Positions 10,482 to 19,909 of a stretch of 64,000 nt of DNA are shown here, piece after piece. The position numbers and the translations under genes are program-made. The notes beneath the pieces were generated by a model. The model was not told the DNA's origin. It saw only the letters and a program-made list of their open reading frames with translations, and ran no database searches. How positions within the stretch are numbered: position 1 is the first letter of the stretch; each line of letters begins with the position of its first letter. The stretch is from the NCBI RefSeq assembly GCF_024585265.1, contig NZ_CP036533.1, positions 1,488,001 to 1,552,000 of the forward strand, written 5' to 3'. The stretch is from Bradyrhizobium sp. WBAH42 (GTDB taxonomy: Bacteria > Pseudomonadota > Alphaproteobacteria > Rhizobiales > Xanthobacteraceae).

Positions 10482-10778
10482 ATGCCCTATCTCGTCTCGT
10501 TCCATCTGGGCTGGCTGATCGGCTCGCTGCTGCTGGGCTTCTGCATGGGCTGGATCTCGGTGGTCCAGCGCGGCAACGGCACTTCGAAGGTGACCGCGCG
10601 CTGGCTCGCCGTGCTTGCCGCCGTCCTGGTCGCGGCCTCCCTCGCCCATGTGGTCCCCGGCCGCTTCGGTTACTGGCTCGACCTCGGCCTGATCATGTTC
10701 GCCTGTTACCTCGTCGGCTGCACCATCGGCGCCTGGCTGCGCGATCGCGTGGTCGCGCGCAGCATGCGGGCAGGCTGA
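10482..10778 (+). CDS. Small inner-membrane protein paired with OmpA gene
   Basis: This 98-residue protein has an N-terminal hydrophobic helix with the glycine-rich face LGWLIGSLLLGFCMGW, then two further hydrophobic stretches (about residues 43-58 and 65-85), suggesting two or three membrane passes. The start is the ATG at 10482, with GAGG overlapping the end of the preceding gene. I do not recognise a named family. Near-overlap with the OmpA-like gene suggests translational coupling and a shared envelope function. Confidence 0.7.
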   Translation: MPYLVSFHLGWLIGSLLLGFCMGWISVVQRGNGTSKVTARWLAVLAAVLVAASLAHVVPGRFGYWLDLGLIMFACYLVGCTIGAWLRDRVVARSMRAG

Positions 10779-10841
10779 AGCCGCGCCGCCGAGCCCGCTT
10801 TCTCCCCCAGCGAGGTCATGAAGAGCCGGGAAAAGCTGCAC

Positions 10842-10870
10842 TTGACAATAATACGTACGTACGTATTATT
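10842..10870 (+). promoter_or_regulatory. tetR promoter overlapped by a perfect palindrome
   Basis: A perfect 24-base palindrome (10847-10870) has the half-site AATAATACGTAC. It overlaps a sigma-70-like promoter, TTGACA (10842-10847), 16 bases, TATTAT (10864-10869). This is the expected form of a TetR-family autoregulatory operator. The predicted transcription start is about 10876, the A of the tetR ATG, and no ribosome site is present, so the mRNA is probably leaderless. Confidence 0.8.
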
Positions 10871-10875
10871 TGCTC

Positions 10876-11466
10876 ATGCCCAAGCCCTCGCTCAAAGACG
10901 CCATCCTCGACGCCGGCCTCAAGGTCATGTTCCGGACCGGCTATCACGGCACCAGCGTGCGCGATGTCACCGCCGCGGCGGGCGCCCCGCAGGGGTCCTT
11001 CACCAATCATTTTCGCTCCAAGGAAGCGTTCGCTTCGGAGGTGCTCGACCGCTATTTCGAGATCACGAAGGAATTGGTGGCGGAGGCCCTTGAAGACGCC
11101 TCGCTGACGCCGCGGGCGCGGCTCAAACGCTATCTCGACATCATCACCGGCCGCCTCGAAGCCGACGGATACGGACGCGGCTGCCTCATCGGCGATCTCA
11201 GTCTGGAAGCGGCCGGCAGCAGCGAACTGCTGCGCACCCGCCTCGCCGAAATATTTGCCGAGTGGCGCATGCCGTTCGCGGCCTGCATCAGCGAGGCGCA
11301 GGAAAGCGGCGAGATCGATTCCGAATTCGAGCCCGAGGAGCTTGCCGACTTCCTGCTCGCGTCCTGGCAGGGCGCGATCCTGCGCATGAAGGTCGACCGC
11401 ACGCCCCGCGCGCTCGAGCGATTCAAGACCATCGCCTTCAAGACCGTCTTCAAGGAGCCGACATGA
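10876..11466 (+). CDS. TetR/AcrR family repressor
   Basis: This 196-residue protein has the TetR helix-turn-helix near residues 8-50 (TSVRDVTAAAGAPQGSFTNH, then FRSKEAF) and a C-terminal ligand domain with a conserved GRGCLIGDL segment seen in many TetR regulators. It overlaps the haloalkane dehalogenase start by four bases (ATGA), so the two are one operon. It should bind the palindrome covering its own promoter and be released by a small molecule, possibly a dehalogenase substrate or product. A TTG at 10870 lies in frame, but the ATG at 10876 fits the promoter geometry. Confidence 0.9.
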   Translation: MPKPSLKDAILDAGLKVMFRTGYHGTSVRDVTAAAGAPQGSFTNHFRSKEAFASEVLDRYFEITKELVAEALEDASLTPRARLKRYLDIITGRLEADGYGRGCLIGDLSLEAAGSSELLRTRLAEIFAEWRMPFAACISEAQESGEIDSEFEPEELADFLLASWQGAILRMKVDRTPRALERFKTIAFKTVFKEPT

Positions 11467-12368
11467 GCCAGCAAGCCGAGATTCAGATCCGCAGCGCCTC
11501 CGTGCTGGGAAGCACGATGGCTTATCGCGAGACGGGCGCGAAGGATGCGCCGGTCGCGCTCTTTCTTCACGGCAATCCGACGTCGTCCCATATCTGGCGA
11601 AACATCCTGCCGCTGGTGGCGCCGGTGGCGCATTGCATCGCGCCCGATCTCATCGGCTTCGGCCGGTCCGGCAAACCCGATATCGCCTATCGCTTCTTCG
11701 ACCACGTCCGCTATCTCGACGCGTTGATCGAAGAGCTCGGAATCAATTCGGCCTATCTCGTTGCGCAGGACTGGGGCACGGCCCTTTCATTTCATCTTGC
11801 GGCGCGTCGGCCGGCGTTCGTGCGCGGGCTCGCCTTCATGGAGTTCATCCGGCCGATGCCGACCTGGCAGGATTTTCACCAGGCGGAAGCTGCGCGCGAA
11901 ACTTTCCGAAAATTCAGGACGCAAGGCGAGGGGGAGGCCATGGTCCTCGAGGCGAACGCCTTCGTCGAACGCGTGCTGCCCGGCGGCATCATGCGAAGTT
12001 TGAGCGAAGACGAGATGGCGCCTTATCGCGAGCCTTTTCCGACGCCGGACAGCCGTCGTCCCGTTCTTGCATTCCCGCGTGAATTGCCGATCGCCGGCGA
12101 GCCCGCCGATGTCTATTACGCGCTGCAATCGGCTCATGCGTCGCTGAAAGCGTCCGCCTATCCAAAGCTACTGTTCGCGGGCGAGCCGGGAGCCGTCGTC
12201 ACTCCCGCATTTGCCGAGACGTTCGCGGCCTCGCTGCAGCACTGCGCGCTCGTCCGCCTCGGGCCCGGTCGACACTACCTCCAGGAGGATCACCCCGATG
12301 CGATCGGCCGATCGGTCGGCGGCTGGATCGCCGGCATCGAAGCGGTGCGTCCGCAGCTTGCGGCCTGA
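11463..12368 (+). CDS. Haloalkane dehalogenase, DbjA/DbeA type
   Basis: This 301-residue alpha/beta hydrolase hydrolyses carbon-halogen bonds to alcohols. All catalytic residues known for DbjA are present: halide-binding Asn38 (HGNPTSSHIW), nucleophile Asp103 and halide-binding Trp104 (QDWG), acid Glu127, and His271 (GRHYLQEDH). Sequence and numbering match Bradyrhizobium DbjA from memory up to residue 140. After that the extra surface-loop segment of DbjA is missing, making this protein 9 residues shorter, like DbeA. The start lies within the tetR stop, with AAGGAG upstream. It is translated with tetR and followed by an Rdx gene. Confidence 0.94.
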   Translation: MSQQAEIQIRSASVLGSTMAYRETGAKDAPVALFLHGNPTSSHIWRNILPLVAPVAHCIAPDLIGFGRSGKPDIAYRFFDHVRYLDALIEELGINSAYLVAQDWGTALSFHLAARRPAFVRGLAFMEFIRPMPTWQDFHQAEAARETFRKFRTQGEGEAMVLEANAFVERVLPGGIMRSLSEDEMAPYREPFPTPDSRRPVLAFPRELPIAGEPADVYYALQSAHASLKASAYPKLLFAGEPGAVVTPAFAETFAASLQHCALVRLGPGRHYLQEDHPDAIGRSVGGWIAGIEAVRPQLAA

Positions 12369-12379
12369 AGGAGGATGAT

Positions 12380-12607
12380 ATGTCCGACGTGACCATCATC
12401 TATTGCCGGCCGTGTGGATATGAGAAGCGCGCCAAGGAGGCGGCCGCGGCGTTGCGCCGGCAGCTGGGGCTGGAATCGGATCTCGTCCCCGGCAAGGGCG
12501 GCGTTTTCCAGGTGAAGCTCGGCGACCGGATTGTCGCCAGCCGCAGCAAAGGTCATTTTCCTGACGGCGACGAAATCGTGGCGGCCGTCAATGCCGCCCG
12601 GGACTGA
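12380..12607 (+). CDS. Rdx family (SelW-like) thioredoxin-fold protein
   Basis: This 75-residue protein has the N-terminal motif IIYCRPCGY with Cys9 and Cys12, followed by a region typical of the Rdx/SelT-SelW-SelH fold ending in a GDEIVAAV helix. Family members have a CxxC or CxxU redox motif; here both are cysteines, so no selenocysteine is needed. The function is probably thiol redox chemistry with an unknown partner. It begins 11 bases after the dehalogenase stop with AAGGAGG upstream, in the same operon. Confidence 0.85.
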   Translation: MSDVTIIYCRPCGYEKRAKEAAAALRRQLGLESDLVPGKGGVFQVKLGDRIVASRSKGHFPDGDEIVAAVNAARD

Positions 12608-12625
12608 GCCGGGGAGGCTTTTGCG

Positions 12626-13057
12626 ATGTCGATTGTCTGGTCCGACGATCTCGCCGGTGTCGACTGGGATGAGCTGTCCGCGCTCTACCGCATCGCACCG
12701 CTCGGCACCAAGACACCGGCCGATCTCGCGCTCGTGTTTGGCAACAGCATGTTTCGAACCTTCGCTTATGAGCAGGGGCGCCTCGTCGGCGCAGGCCGCG
12801 TACTCGCCGATGGCCGCGACTGCGCCTATCTCTGTGATGTCGCAGTGCACCCGGACCATCAGGGGCGGGGTCTCGGCCGCGACATGATCGAACGTCTGCT
12901 TGCGCGTTGCCGCGGCCATCGCAAGATCATCCTCTACGCCGTGCCGGGCAAGGAAGGCTTTTACGAACGCCTGGGCTTCAGGCGGATGACCACGGCCATG
13001 GCGATCTTCGAGGATCAGGCCAGCGCCTATGGCCGCGGCTATTTGACCGCGCCTTGA
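12626..13057 (+). CDS. GNAT family N-acetyltransferase
   Basis: A 143-residue GNAT enzyme. The acetyl-CoA-binding motif A is visible as CDVAVHPDHQGRGLGRDMIERLL (the part PDHQGRGLGRDM is diagnostic), followed by YAVPGKEGFYERLGFRRM in the C-terminal half. The substrate is unknown. GGGGAGG precedes the ATG at 12626, and it is the last gene of the tetR-dehalogenase-Rdx run, 18 bases after the Rdx stop. Confidence 0.88.
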   Translation: MSIVWSDDLAGVDWDELSALYRIAPLGTKTPADLALVFGNSMFRTFAYEQGRLVGAGRVLADGRDCAYLCDVAVHPDHQGRGLGRDMIERLLARCRGHRKIILYAVPGKEGFYERLGFRRMTTAMAIFEDQASAYGRGYLTAP

Positions 13058-13479
13058 GTGCGGTCTGGAGCCCGCGACGTTCCGGCGCATCGGAAAATCC
13101 GGGAACGATGCCGGGATTGCCCCCTCTTTCAACAGGCGGGCGGGCCCCATAGATTGACGTCGGCTTAAGGCGTGACGGAACATTGTGCGGCCGAAATCAT
13201 CAAAACTTCATGGCCCCTGCGCAGGATCGCCATGGAGATTCGCGCCAGGCCTTGCCGCCGAAAGCGCCAACCCCTGCACCGGGAGCCGCAACCCTGCCTA
13301 AAATATTGAAGGCACGCGTTTTTGTTCGAATTGCCGAATTCCACTTCGGCCGAAAACGCGCTAGTGGAGGGGCGGGGGGCATGCGCGATGCCGGCGCCGG
13401 CAGCGCGGGTTCGTTGAATGCCTGCGCGTCCGCCTGTCCGCCGGCCACCCTGGCCGTTGAAGCGTTGTTCGAGGTCTAG
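13058..13479 (+). other. Gap without a supported gene
   Basis: This 422-base gap contains an inverted repeat around 13094-13118 (AATCCGGGA and TGCCGGGATT region) and a GTG-initiated frame of 98 codons (13183-13479) that ends directly before the next ATG. That frame is Ala/Pro-rich, has no recognisable domain and no good ribosome site, so I do not call it a gene. The gap probably holds the promoter of the 13480 gene. Confidence 0.5.
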
Positions 13480-14535
13480 ATGCTGGAAGCCATACGCAGG
13501 GTGACGACGTTTCTGCGCCAGAAGCAAATCCTGCATAAGCTTGGAGTTGTGATCAGCATCGCGGTCATCGGCATCGCTTGCTATGTGCTCTACCACATGC
13601 TGCGGGGCATCGATTTCAACGAGGTCCTCGAAGCGATCAAGAGTACCGAGCCGAGCCAGATTGCGATGGCGGCGCTGTTCGTCGCTGCGGGCTATTTCAC
13701 GCTGACCTTCTACGACCTCTTCGCCACGCGCGCGATCGGCCATGCCCACGTGCCCTATCGCATCAACGCGCTCGCGGCCTTCACCAGCTATTCGATCGGC
13801 CACAATGTCGGCGCATCCGTCTTCACTGGCGGTGCGGTGCGCTACCGCATCTATTCGGCCTACGGGCTGAACGCGATCGACGTCGCAAAGATCTGCTTTC
13901 TCGCCGGCCTGACGTTCTGGCTGGGCAATGCCGCCGTGCTCGGCCTCGGCATCTCCTACCATCCGGAGGCGGCGGCCTCGATCGACCAGCTGCCGGCCTG
14001 GCTGAACCGGACGCTGGCGCTGATGATCATCGTGGCGCTGATCGGCTATGTGGTCTGGGTCTGGACCCAGCCGCGGGTGGTCGGCCGCGGCCCCTGGACC
14101 GTGGTGCTGCCGGGCGGCCCGCTGACGCTGCTCCAGATCGCGATCGGCATCGTCGATCTCGGCTTCTGCGCGCTGGCGATGTACGTGCTGGTCCCGGACG
14201 AGCCCAATCTCGGCTTCGTCGTGGTCGCGGTGATCTTCGTCTCGGCGACCCTGCTCGGCTTCGCCAGCCATTCGCCCGGGGGCTTGGGGGTGTTCGACGC
14301 CGCCATGCTGGTCGGCCTCTGGCAGATGGACCGGGAGGAGCTCCTGGGCGGCATGCTGCTGTTCCGCGTCCTCTATTATCTGTCTCCGTTCGTCCTATCT
14401 GTAATCTTGCTGACGTTTCGAGAAGTTATCATCGGCGCCCGATCGAAGCGGTTGCAACAGGCGGCGCTCAAGCTGGACCCTGGTCCTGCGCCTGAAGCCG
14501 CCTATGTGAGAGAGCGCAGCGACAGCGGCGCCTGA
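13480..14535 (+). CDS. UPF0104 / LPG synthase TM-domain protein
   Basis: This 351-residue integral membrane protein has about eight hydrophobic segments and the conserved region YSIGHNVGASVFTGGAVRYR, typical of the UPF0104 family related to the flippase half of MprF lysylphosphatidylglycerol synthase. It lacks the aminoacyl-transferase half, so lipid lysinylation is not expected; transport of a lipid is a reasonable guess. The motif HSPGGLGVFD near the C-terminal third is also characteristic. It is 46 bases upstream of phoR and may be co-transcribed with it. Confidence 0.85.
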   Translation: MLEAIRRVTTFLRQKQILHKLGVVISIAVIGIACYVLYHMLRGIDFNEVLEAIKSTEPSQIAMAALFVAAGYFTLTFYDLFATRAIGHAHVPYRINALAAFTSYSIGHNVGASVFTGGAVRYRIYSAYGLNAIDVAKICFLAGLTFWLGNAAVLGLGISYHPEAAASIDQLPAWLNRTLALMIIVALIGYVVWVWTQPRVVGRGPWTVVLPGGPLTLLQIAIGIVDLGFCALAMYVLVPDEPNLGFVVVAVIFVSATLLGFASHSPGGLGVFDAAMLVGLWQMDREELLGGMLLFRVLYYLSPFVLSVILLTFREVIIGARSKRLQQAALKLDPGPAPEAAYVRERSDSGA

Positions 14536-14581
14536 CCGGTGTCAGGTCCTTAAGGACAGCCCCCAGGAGAAGCCCGCCCCG

Positions 14582-15874
14582 ATGGCGATCGACGCCCCCT
14601 CTTCTCCCTCCGCCCAGCCCTGGTCCGACCGGCTGCGGCACTCGACCATCATTCTGATCGCCGCGGCGCTGGCGCTGTCCGTCGTGGTCTCGCTCGGCGA
14701 ATTGTCGGCGCTGCACGCCGCAATCGTGTTTCTCTGCATCGCGGCGGCCGCCTTGATCCCGTGGCGGCTGCACGATCCCGCCGCCTCCCGCGACGACGTC
14801 AGGCGCATCAACCCGGTTGAGAGCGCGGCGGTGGCCGCGGTGGTTGCCGGCATGCCGGATCCGGCGGTGCTGCTCGACCGCGCCGGCCGCGTCGTCCACC
14901 TCAATGCCGCGGCCGCCCAGCTCGCGCCGGCGCTGCGCCGGAACGAGCTCGCCCAGTTCGCGCTGCGCTCGCCGGAGATCATCACCGCGCTGCGCGAGGC
15001 CATCGCGACCACCGAGCCGCGGCGCGCGACCTATCTCGATCATGTTCCGGTCGATCGCTGGATGGAGCTGATCATCACGCCGGTACCGGTGCCGACCAGC
15101 TTCGGCGGCACTGACAAATGCATGCTGATGACCTTCCACGACCAGACGCCGTTGCGGCGGGTCGAGGAGATGCGGGCCGATTTCGTCGCCAATGCCAGCC
15201 ACGAGCTGCGCACGCCGCTGGCGGCGCTGTCGGGCTTCATCGATACGCTCCAGGGTCAGGCCAAGGACGATCCCAAGGCGCGCGAGCGCTTCCTCGGCAT
15301 CATGCACAATCAGGCGACGCGCATGGCGCGCCTGATCGACGATCTCTTGTCGCTGTCGCGGGTCGAGCTGTCGGCCCATGTCCGGCCGGACACCCTGGTC
15401 GATCTCGTCCCGATCATCCGCCAGGTCGCCGACGGGCTCGAGCCGCTGGCGCGCGAGCGTCAGGTCGAGGTGGACATCCACCTGCCGGAGCCGCCGGTGA
15501 TGATCGCGGGCGACCGGGAGGAACTGCTCCGCCTGTTCGAGAACCTGATCGAGAACGCGCTCAAATATGGCGCCTCGGGCGGACGCGTCATCGTGTCGCT
15601 GACATCGAGCGCGGCCACTGATGGAACTCAGGAAATCCGGGTCATGGTCCGCGATTTCGGCCCTGGCATCGCGCCCGAGCACCTGCCCCGGCTGACCGAG
15701 CGCTTCTACCGGGTGGATGTCGGCGACAGCCGCTCGCAGGGCGGCACCGGGCTCGGATTATCGCTGGTGAAACATATTCTTAACCGTCATCGCGGTCGGC
15801 TTCTGATCGAAAGCGTGCCCCGGCAGGGCGCCACTTTTACCGCCTGTTTTCCCCAGGCCAAGACGCCGGCTTAG
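14582..15874 (+). CDS. phoR: Phosphate regulon sensor kinase PhoR
   Basis: This 430-residue sensor histidine kinase starts with two membrane segments (about residues 22-38 and 43-60), then a PAS-like region with DPAVLLDRAGRVVHLN, the HisKA box NASHELRTPL with His207, and an HATPase domain with N (ENLIENALKYG) and G boxes (GPGI, GGTGLGLSLVKH). It should phosphorylate PhoB when phosphate is low. It is followed by pstSCAB-phoU-phoB, the usual alphaproteobacterial order, which supports the name. AGGAGAAG precedes the ATG. Confidence 0.93.
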   Translation: MAIDAPSSPSAQPWSDRLRHSTIILIAAALALSVVVSLGELSALHAAIVFLCIAAAALIPWRLHDPAASRDDVRRINPVESAAVAAVVAGMPDPAVLLDRAGRVVHLNAAAAQLAPALRRNELAQFALRSPEIITALREAIATTEPRRATYLDHVPVDRWMELIITPVPVPTSFGGTDKCMLMTFHDQTPLRRVEEMRADFVANASHELRTPLAALSGFIDTLQGQAKDDPKARERFLGIMHNQATRMARLIDDLLSLSRVELSAHVRPDTLVDLVPIIRQVADGLEPLARERQVEVDIHLPEPPVMIAGDREELLRLFENLIENALKYGASGGRVIVSLTSSAATDGTQEIRVMVRDFGPGIAPEHLPRLTERFYRVDVGDSRSQGGTGLGLSLVKHILNRHRGRLLIESVPRQGATFTACFPQAKTPA

Positions 15875-15907
15875 ACCCAAAAATCAAGCGATTTCAGTCG
15901 GTTGACT

Positions 15908-15925
15908 GTGTCATCCAGCTGTCAC
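15908..15925 (+). promoter_or_regulatory. Pho box upstream of pstS
   Basis: The sequence TGTCAT at 15909-15914 and CTGTCAC at 15919-15925 form a tandem 7-base repeat with 11-base period, matching the PhoB box. A weak -10 (TAAAAG, 15936-15941) follows at the usual distance of about 10 bases. PhoB-dependent induction of pstS and the downstream genes is inferred. Confidence 0.88.
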
Positions 15926-16024
15926 GAAACCTTCGTAAAAGCACAGCCGACCGCTCCTAAACGGGCGGCACGGGGAGCGCGATCGGGCGCGGATGGCGCT
16001 TCGCTCCCCTGTATGGAGACCAGC

Positions 16025-17038
16025 ATGAATTTCCTCAAAACTCTCGTCGCTGCTGGCTTGGTCGCCGCATCGGCGACGGCAGCCTTTGCTGCCGACATCA
16101 CGGGTGCCGGCGCGACGTTCCCGTTCCCGATCTATTCGAAGTGGGCTGACGCCTACAAAAAGGAGACCGGCAACGGTCTGAACTATCAGTCGATCGGCTC
16201 CGGCGGCGGCATCAAGCAGATCCAGGCCAAGACCGTGACCTTCGGCGCCAGCGACGCGCCGCTCAAGGCCGAGCAGCTCGAGAAGGACGGCCTCGTCCAG
16301 TGGCCGATGGTGATGGGCGCCATCGTCCCTGTCGTCAACCTCGAGGGCGTGAAGCCCGGCGAGCTGGTGTTCGACGGCGAGACCCTGGCCAACATCTATC
16401 TCGGCAAGATCACCAAGTGGGACGATGCCGCGATCAAGAAGCTCAATCCGAACGCGAAGCTGCCCTCGGAGGCGATCACCGTAGTCCGCCGTTCGGACGG
16501 TTCGGGCACCACCTTCAACTTCACCAACTACCTCTCCAAGGCCAGCGCGGACTGGAAGAGCAAGGTCGGTGAGGGCACCGCGGTCGAGTGGCCGGTCGGC
16601 GTCGGCGCCAAGGGCAACGAAGGCGTGTCGGGCAACATCAGCCAGACCAAGAACTCGATCGGTTACGTCGAGTACGCCTATGCCAAGCAGAACAAGCTGA
16701 CCTACACCGGTCTCGTCAACAAGGCCGGCAAGCCGGTGCAGCCGACCGTCGAGGCCTTCCAGGCGGCCGCCTCCAACGCCGACTGGGCCAAGGCACCCGG
16801 CTATTACGTCATCCTGACCGACCAGCCCGGCGAGAAGTCCTGGCCGATCACGGCGGCGACCTTCATCCTCATGCACAAGTCCGCCACCGACAAGGCGGCC
16901 TCGCAGGAAGCCATCAAGTTCTTCCGCTGGGCCTTCAAGAACGGCGGCAAGGCGGCTGAAGAGCTCGATTATATCCCGATGCCGGACAGCGTCGTCCAGC
17001 TGATCGAGAAGACCTGGGCTGCCGAGATCAAGAGCTAA
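16025..17038 (+). CDS. pstS: Phosphate ABC transporter binding protein PstS
   Basis: The 337-residue precursor has a signal peptide ([22 protein letters not shown], cut after about residue 22-23) and the mature start [18 protein letters not shown], typical of PstS. Phosphate-binding segments SIGSGGG and RSDGSGTTF are visible. It captures phosphate in the periplasm for PstCAB. The ATG at 16025 is preceded by GGAG; the longer in-frame extension begins in the Pho-box leader and is not used. A dispersed repeat follows before pstC. Confidence 0.96.
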   Translation: MNFLKTLVAAGLVAASATAAFAADITGAGATFPFPIYSKWADAYKKETGNGLNYQSIGSGGGIKQIQAKTVTFGASDAPLKAEQLEKDGLVQWPMVMGAIVPVVNLEGVKPGELVFDGETLANIYLGKITKWDDAAIKKLNPNAKLPSEAITVVRRSDGSGTTFNFTNYLSKASADWKSKVGEGTAVEWPVGVGAKGNEGVSGNISQTKNSIGYVEYAYAKQNKLTYTGLVNKAGKPVQPTVEAFQAAASNADWAKAPGYYVILTDQPGEKSWPITAATFILMHKSATDKAASQEAIKFFRWAFKNGGKAAEELDYIPMPDSVVQLIEKTWAAEIKS

Positions 17039-17047
17039 GTAGAGCTC

Positions 17048-17190
17048 TCGTGTCCCGGACGCGGTGCGGCCCTGGCGATGCGAAGCATCGTCCAGTGTGC
17101 CGCTCCGCAGAGCCGGGACCCACAAGCACCAGGCCCCGGATCAGCGGCGCACCGCTTCGCGCTGCACCGCATCCGGGGCACGGGACCGCC
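17048..17190. repeat. Dispersed palindromic repeat, family A copy 2
   Basis: Begins GTGTCCCGGACGCG and ends CCGGGGCACGGGAC, with GCCGGGACCC and GGCGCACCGCTTCGCGCTGC inside. Related to 5186-5305 and 57296-57440. It separates pstS from pstC inside the pst operon, where pstS commonly needs much higher expression than the permease genes. Confidence 0.75.
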
Positions 17191-17231
17191 ACCAACAACA
17201 AGCGTATATAAAACGGGCACAGGGGATCGGC

Positions 17232-18230
17232 GTGGCTGAGATGGCTGTCGAGAGCAATGTGATTGATGCTGCCGGTCCATATGATCGCGCCAAGGCCTTG
17301 AGCGCGTTCAAGCTCGGCGACGTCACCTTCTACTGGATCACGCGGTTGTCCGCGATCTCGGTGCTGCTGATCCTCGGCGGCATCATCATCTCGCTGATCG
17401 TCGGTGCGTTCCCGGCGATCAAGGAATACGGCATCTCCTTCCTGTGGACGCAGCGCTGGGCGCCCTCCGCCGATCCGCCGGTGCTCGGCGCGCTCGGGCC
17501 GATCTACGGCACGCTCGTCACCTCCTTCATCGCGATGCTGATCGCCATTCCCGTCGGTCTCGGCATTGCGATCTTCCTCACCGAGCTCTGCCCGCAATGG
17601 CTGCGCCGCCCGATCGGCATGGCGGTGGAGCTGCTCGCCGGCATCCCCTCGATCATCTACGGCATGTGGGGCTTCTTCGTGCTCGGCCCGTTCCTAGCCA
17701 ACACCTTCCAGCCCTTCATGATCAGGGTGTTCGACGGTGTTCCCGTGCTGGGCGCGATCTTCGCGGGTCCCCCGTCCTATCTCAGCCTGTTCAACGCCGC
17801 CCTGATCCTCGCCATCATGGTGCTGCCCTTCATCACCTCGATCTCGGTCGATGTGTTCAAGACGGTGCCGCCGGTGCTGAAGGAAGCCGCCTATGGCGTC
17901 GGCTGCACCACCTGGGAAGTCGTCCGCAGCGTCGTGATCCCCTACACCCGCGTCGGCATCATCGGCGGCGTCATGCTGGCGCTGGGCCGCGCGCTGGGCG
18001 AGACCATGGCGGTGACCTTCATCATCGGCAATTCGTTCCGGATCTCCTCGTCGATCTTCGCCCCGGGCACCACGATCTCGGCCGCGATCGCATCCGAGTT
18101 CGCCGAGAGCGACGGCCTGCACCAGTCCGGCCTGATCCTGCTCGGCCTCCTGCTGTTCGTGCTGACGTTCTTCGTGCTCGCGGCCGCCCGGTTGATGCTG
18201 CTGCGCCTGGAAACCAAGGCGGGGAAGTGA
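17232..18230 (+). CDS. pstC: Phosphate ABC transporter permease PstC
   Basis: A 332-residue integral membrane permease with about six membrane segments and the permease coupling motif around [21 protein letters not shown]. It forms the phosphate channel with PstA. I chose the GTG at 17232 because AGGGG lies about 6 bases before it; the ATG at 17241 is an alternative that removes three residues. The neighbours pstS and pstA fix the assignment. Confidence 0.92.
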   Translation: MAEMAVESNVIDAAGPYDRAKALSAFKLGDVTFYWITRLSAISVLLILGGIIISLIVGAFPAIKEYGISFLWTQRWAPSADPPVLGALGPIYGTLVTSFIAMLIAIPVGLGIAIFLTELCPQWLRRPIGMAVELLAGIPSIIYGMWGFFVLGPFLANTFQPFMIRVFDGVPVLGAIFAGPPSYLSLFNAALILAIMVLPFITSISVDVFKTVPPVLKEAAYGVGCTTWEVVRSVVIPYTRVGIIGGVMLALGRALGETMAVTFIIGNSFRISSSIFAPGTTISAAIASEFAESDGLHQSGLILLGLLLFVLTFFVLAAARLMLLRLETKAGK

Positions 18231-18234
18231 AGCC

Positions 18235-19080
18235 ATGAACCCGATCTATTCGCGCCGCCGCCGCTGGGACATCGTCATTCGCGGACTCTGCATCGCAGCC
18301 GCTGCGTTCGGCGTCACCTGGCTCGCGCTGATCCTGATGACGTTGCTCTACAACGGCCTGGCCGGGCTCAACCTCCAGGTCTTCACCGAGAACACGCCGC
18401 CGCCCGGATCGAACGAAGGCGGTCTGCTCAACGCCATCGTCGGCTCACTGATCATGACCGTGATCGGCGTCGGCATCGGCGCGCCGCTCGGCCTGTTCGC
18501 CGGCACCTATCTTGCCGAATACGGCCGCAACGACAAGCTGACCTCGGTGATCCGTTTCATCAACGACATTCTCCTGTCGGCGCCCTCGATCATCATCGGC
18601 CTGTTCATCTACGGGGCGGTGGTGGTGCCGATGCGCGGCTTCTCGGCGATCGCGGGCAGCCTCGCGCTCGCCGTCATCGTGATCCCGGTCGTCGTGCGCA
18701 CCACCGAGGACATGCTGCTGCTGGTGCCGAATCCGCTGCGCGAGGCGGCCTCTGCGCTCGGTCTGCCGCGCTCGCTGGTGATCAAGCGCATCGCCTATCG
18801 TGCCGCGCGTTCCGGCCTCATCACCGGCGTGCTGCTGGCGACCGCCCGCGTCGCGGGCGAGACCGCACCGCTGTTGTTCACGGCGCTGTCGAACCAGTTC
18901 TTCAGCCTCGGCCTGAACAAGACGATGGCGAACCTACCTGTCACCATCAACAACTTCGTGCAGAGCCCCTACGAATATTGGAAGCAACTCGCCTGGAGCG
19001 GCGCGCTGCTCATCACCCTGACCGTGCTTGCCCTGAACATTGGCGCGCGCATCCTTGGCGCCGAGAGGACTGCAAAATGA
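18235..19080 (+). CDS. pstA: Phosphate ABC transporter permease PstA
   Basis: A 281-residue membrane permease with about six hydrophobic segments and the coupling motif [26 protein letters not shown] ([10 protein letters not shown] is the core). It pairs with PstC. The ATG lies 4 bases after the pstC stop, and the stop overlaps the pstB start by four bases (ATGA), indicating coupled translation. Confidence 0.94.
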   Translation: MNPIYSRRRRWDIVIRGLCIAAAAFGVTWLALILMTLLYNGLAGLNLQVFTENTPPPGSNEGGLLNAIVGSLIMTVIGVGIGAPLGLFAGTYLAEYGRNDKLTSVIRFINDILLSAPSIIIGLFIYGAVVVPMRGFSAIAGSLALAVIVIPVVVRTTEDMLLLVPNPLREAASALGLPRSLVIKRIAYRAARSGLITGVLLATARVAGETAPLLFTALSNQFFSLGLNKTMANLPVTINNFVQSPYEYWKQLAWSGALLITLTVLALNIGARILGAERTAK

Positions 19081-19898
19081 GTGAAATGTCTGTTTCCGTC
19101 AGCGCGCCGACCGTTCATCCCGGCTCGCAGCCGCTGCCCGAGGCGCCCGCCAAGGTCACCGCGCGCAACCTGAATTTCTACTACGGTGAGCACCACGCGC
19201 TGAAGAACATCAATCTGACGCTCGGCACCAACCGCGTCACGGCGTTCATCGGCCCGTCGGGCTGCGGCAAGTCGACCCTGCTGCGCATCTTCAACCGGAT
19301 GTACGACCTCTATCCGGGCCAGCGCGCCACCGGCCAGCTGCTGCTCGACCAGACCAACATCCTCGACGCCAAGCTGGACCTCAACCTGTTGCGGGCCCGG
19401 GTCGGCATGGTGTTCCAGAAGCCGACGCCGTTCCCGATGACGATCTACGAGAACATCGCCTTCGGCATTCGTCTGTACGAGAAGATCTCGAAGTCGGAGA
19501 TGGACGACCGCGTTGAGAAGGCTCTGCGCGGCGGCGCGCTGTGGAACGAGGTCAAGGACAAGCTCAATGCCTCCGGCCTGTCGCTCTCCGGCGGCCAGCA
19601 GCAGCGCCTCTGCATCGCCCGCACCGTCGCGGTGCGGCCCGAGGTGATCCTGTTCGACGAGCCCTGCTCGGCGCTCGACCCGATCTCGACCGCCAAGGTC
19701 GAGGAACTGATCCAGGAATTGTCCGAGAACTACACGATCGCGATCGTCACCCACAACATGCAGCAGGCGGCGCGCGTCTCCGACAAGACCGCCTTCATGT
19801 ATCTCGGCGAGCTGATCGAGTTCGACGACACCAGCAAGATCTTCACGTCGCCGAGCGATCGGCGCACGCAGGATTACATCACCGGCCGGTTCGGCTGA
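19077..19898 (+). CDS. pstB: Phosphate ABC transporter ATPase PstB
   Basis: A 273-residue ABC ATPase with Walker [10 protein letters not shown], signature LSGGQQQR, Walker B VILFDEP, and the H-loop in [14 protein letters not shown]. These, together with the [14 protein letters not shown] start, are specific to PstB. It powers phosphate import. An ATG at 19086 is an alternative start. Confidence 0.96.
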   Translation: MSEMSVSVSAPTVHPGSQPLPEAPAKVTARNLNFYYGEHHALKNINLTLGTNRVTAFIGPSGCGKSTLLRIFNRMYDLYPGQRATGQLLLDQTNILDAKLDLNLLRARVGMVFQKPTPFPMTIYENIAFGIRLYEKISKSEMDDRVEKALRGGALWNEVKDKLNASGLSLSGGQQQRLCIARTVAVRPEVILFDEPCSALDPISTAKVEELIQELSENYTIAIVTHNMQQAARVSDKTAFMYLGELIEFDDTSKIFTSPSDRRTQDYITGRFG

Positions 19899-19909
19899 GG
19901 AGACGGAAT

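Noticed and set aside
13183..13479. 98-codon GTG frame ending directly before the UPF0104 gene
   Set aside because: No domain, no ribosome site, Ala/Pro-rich; it is treated as leader sequence.
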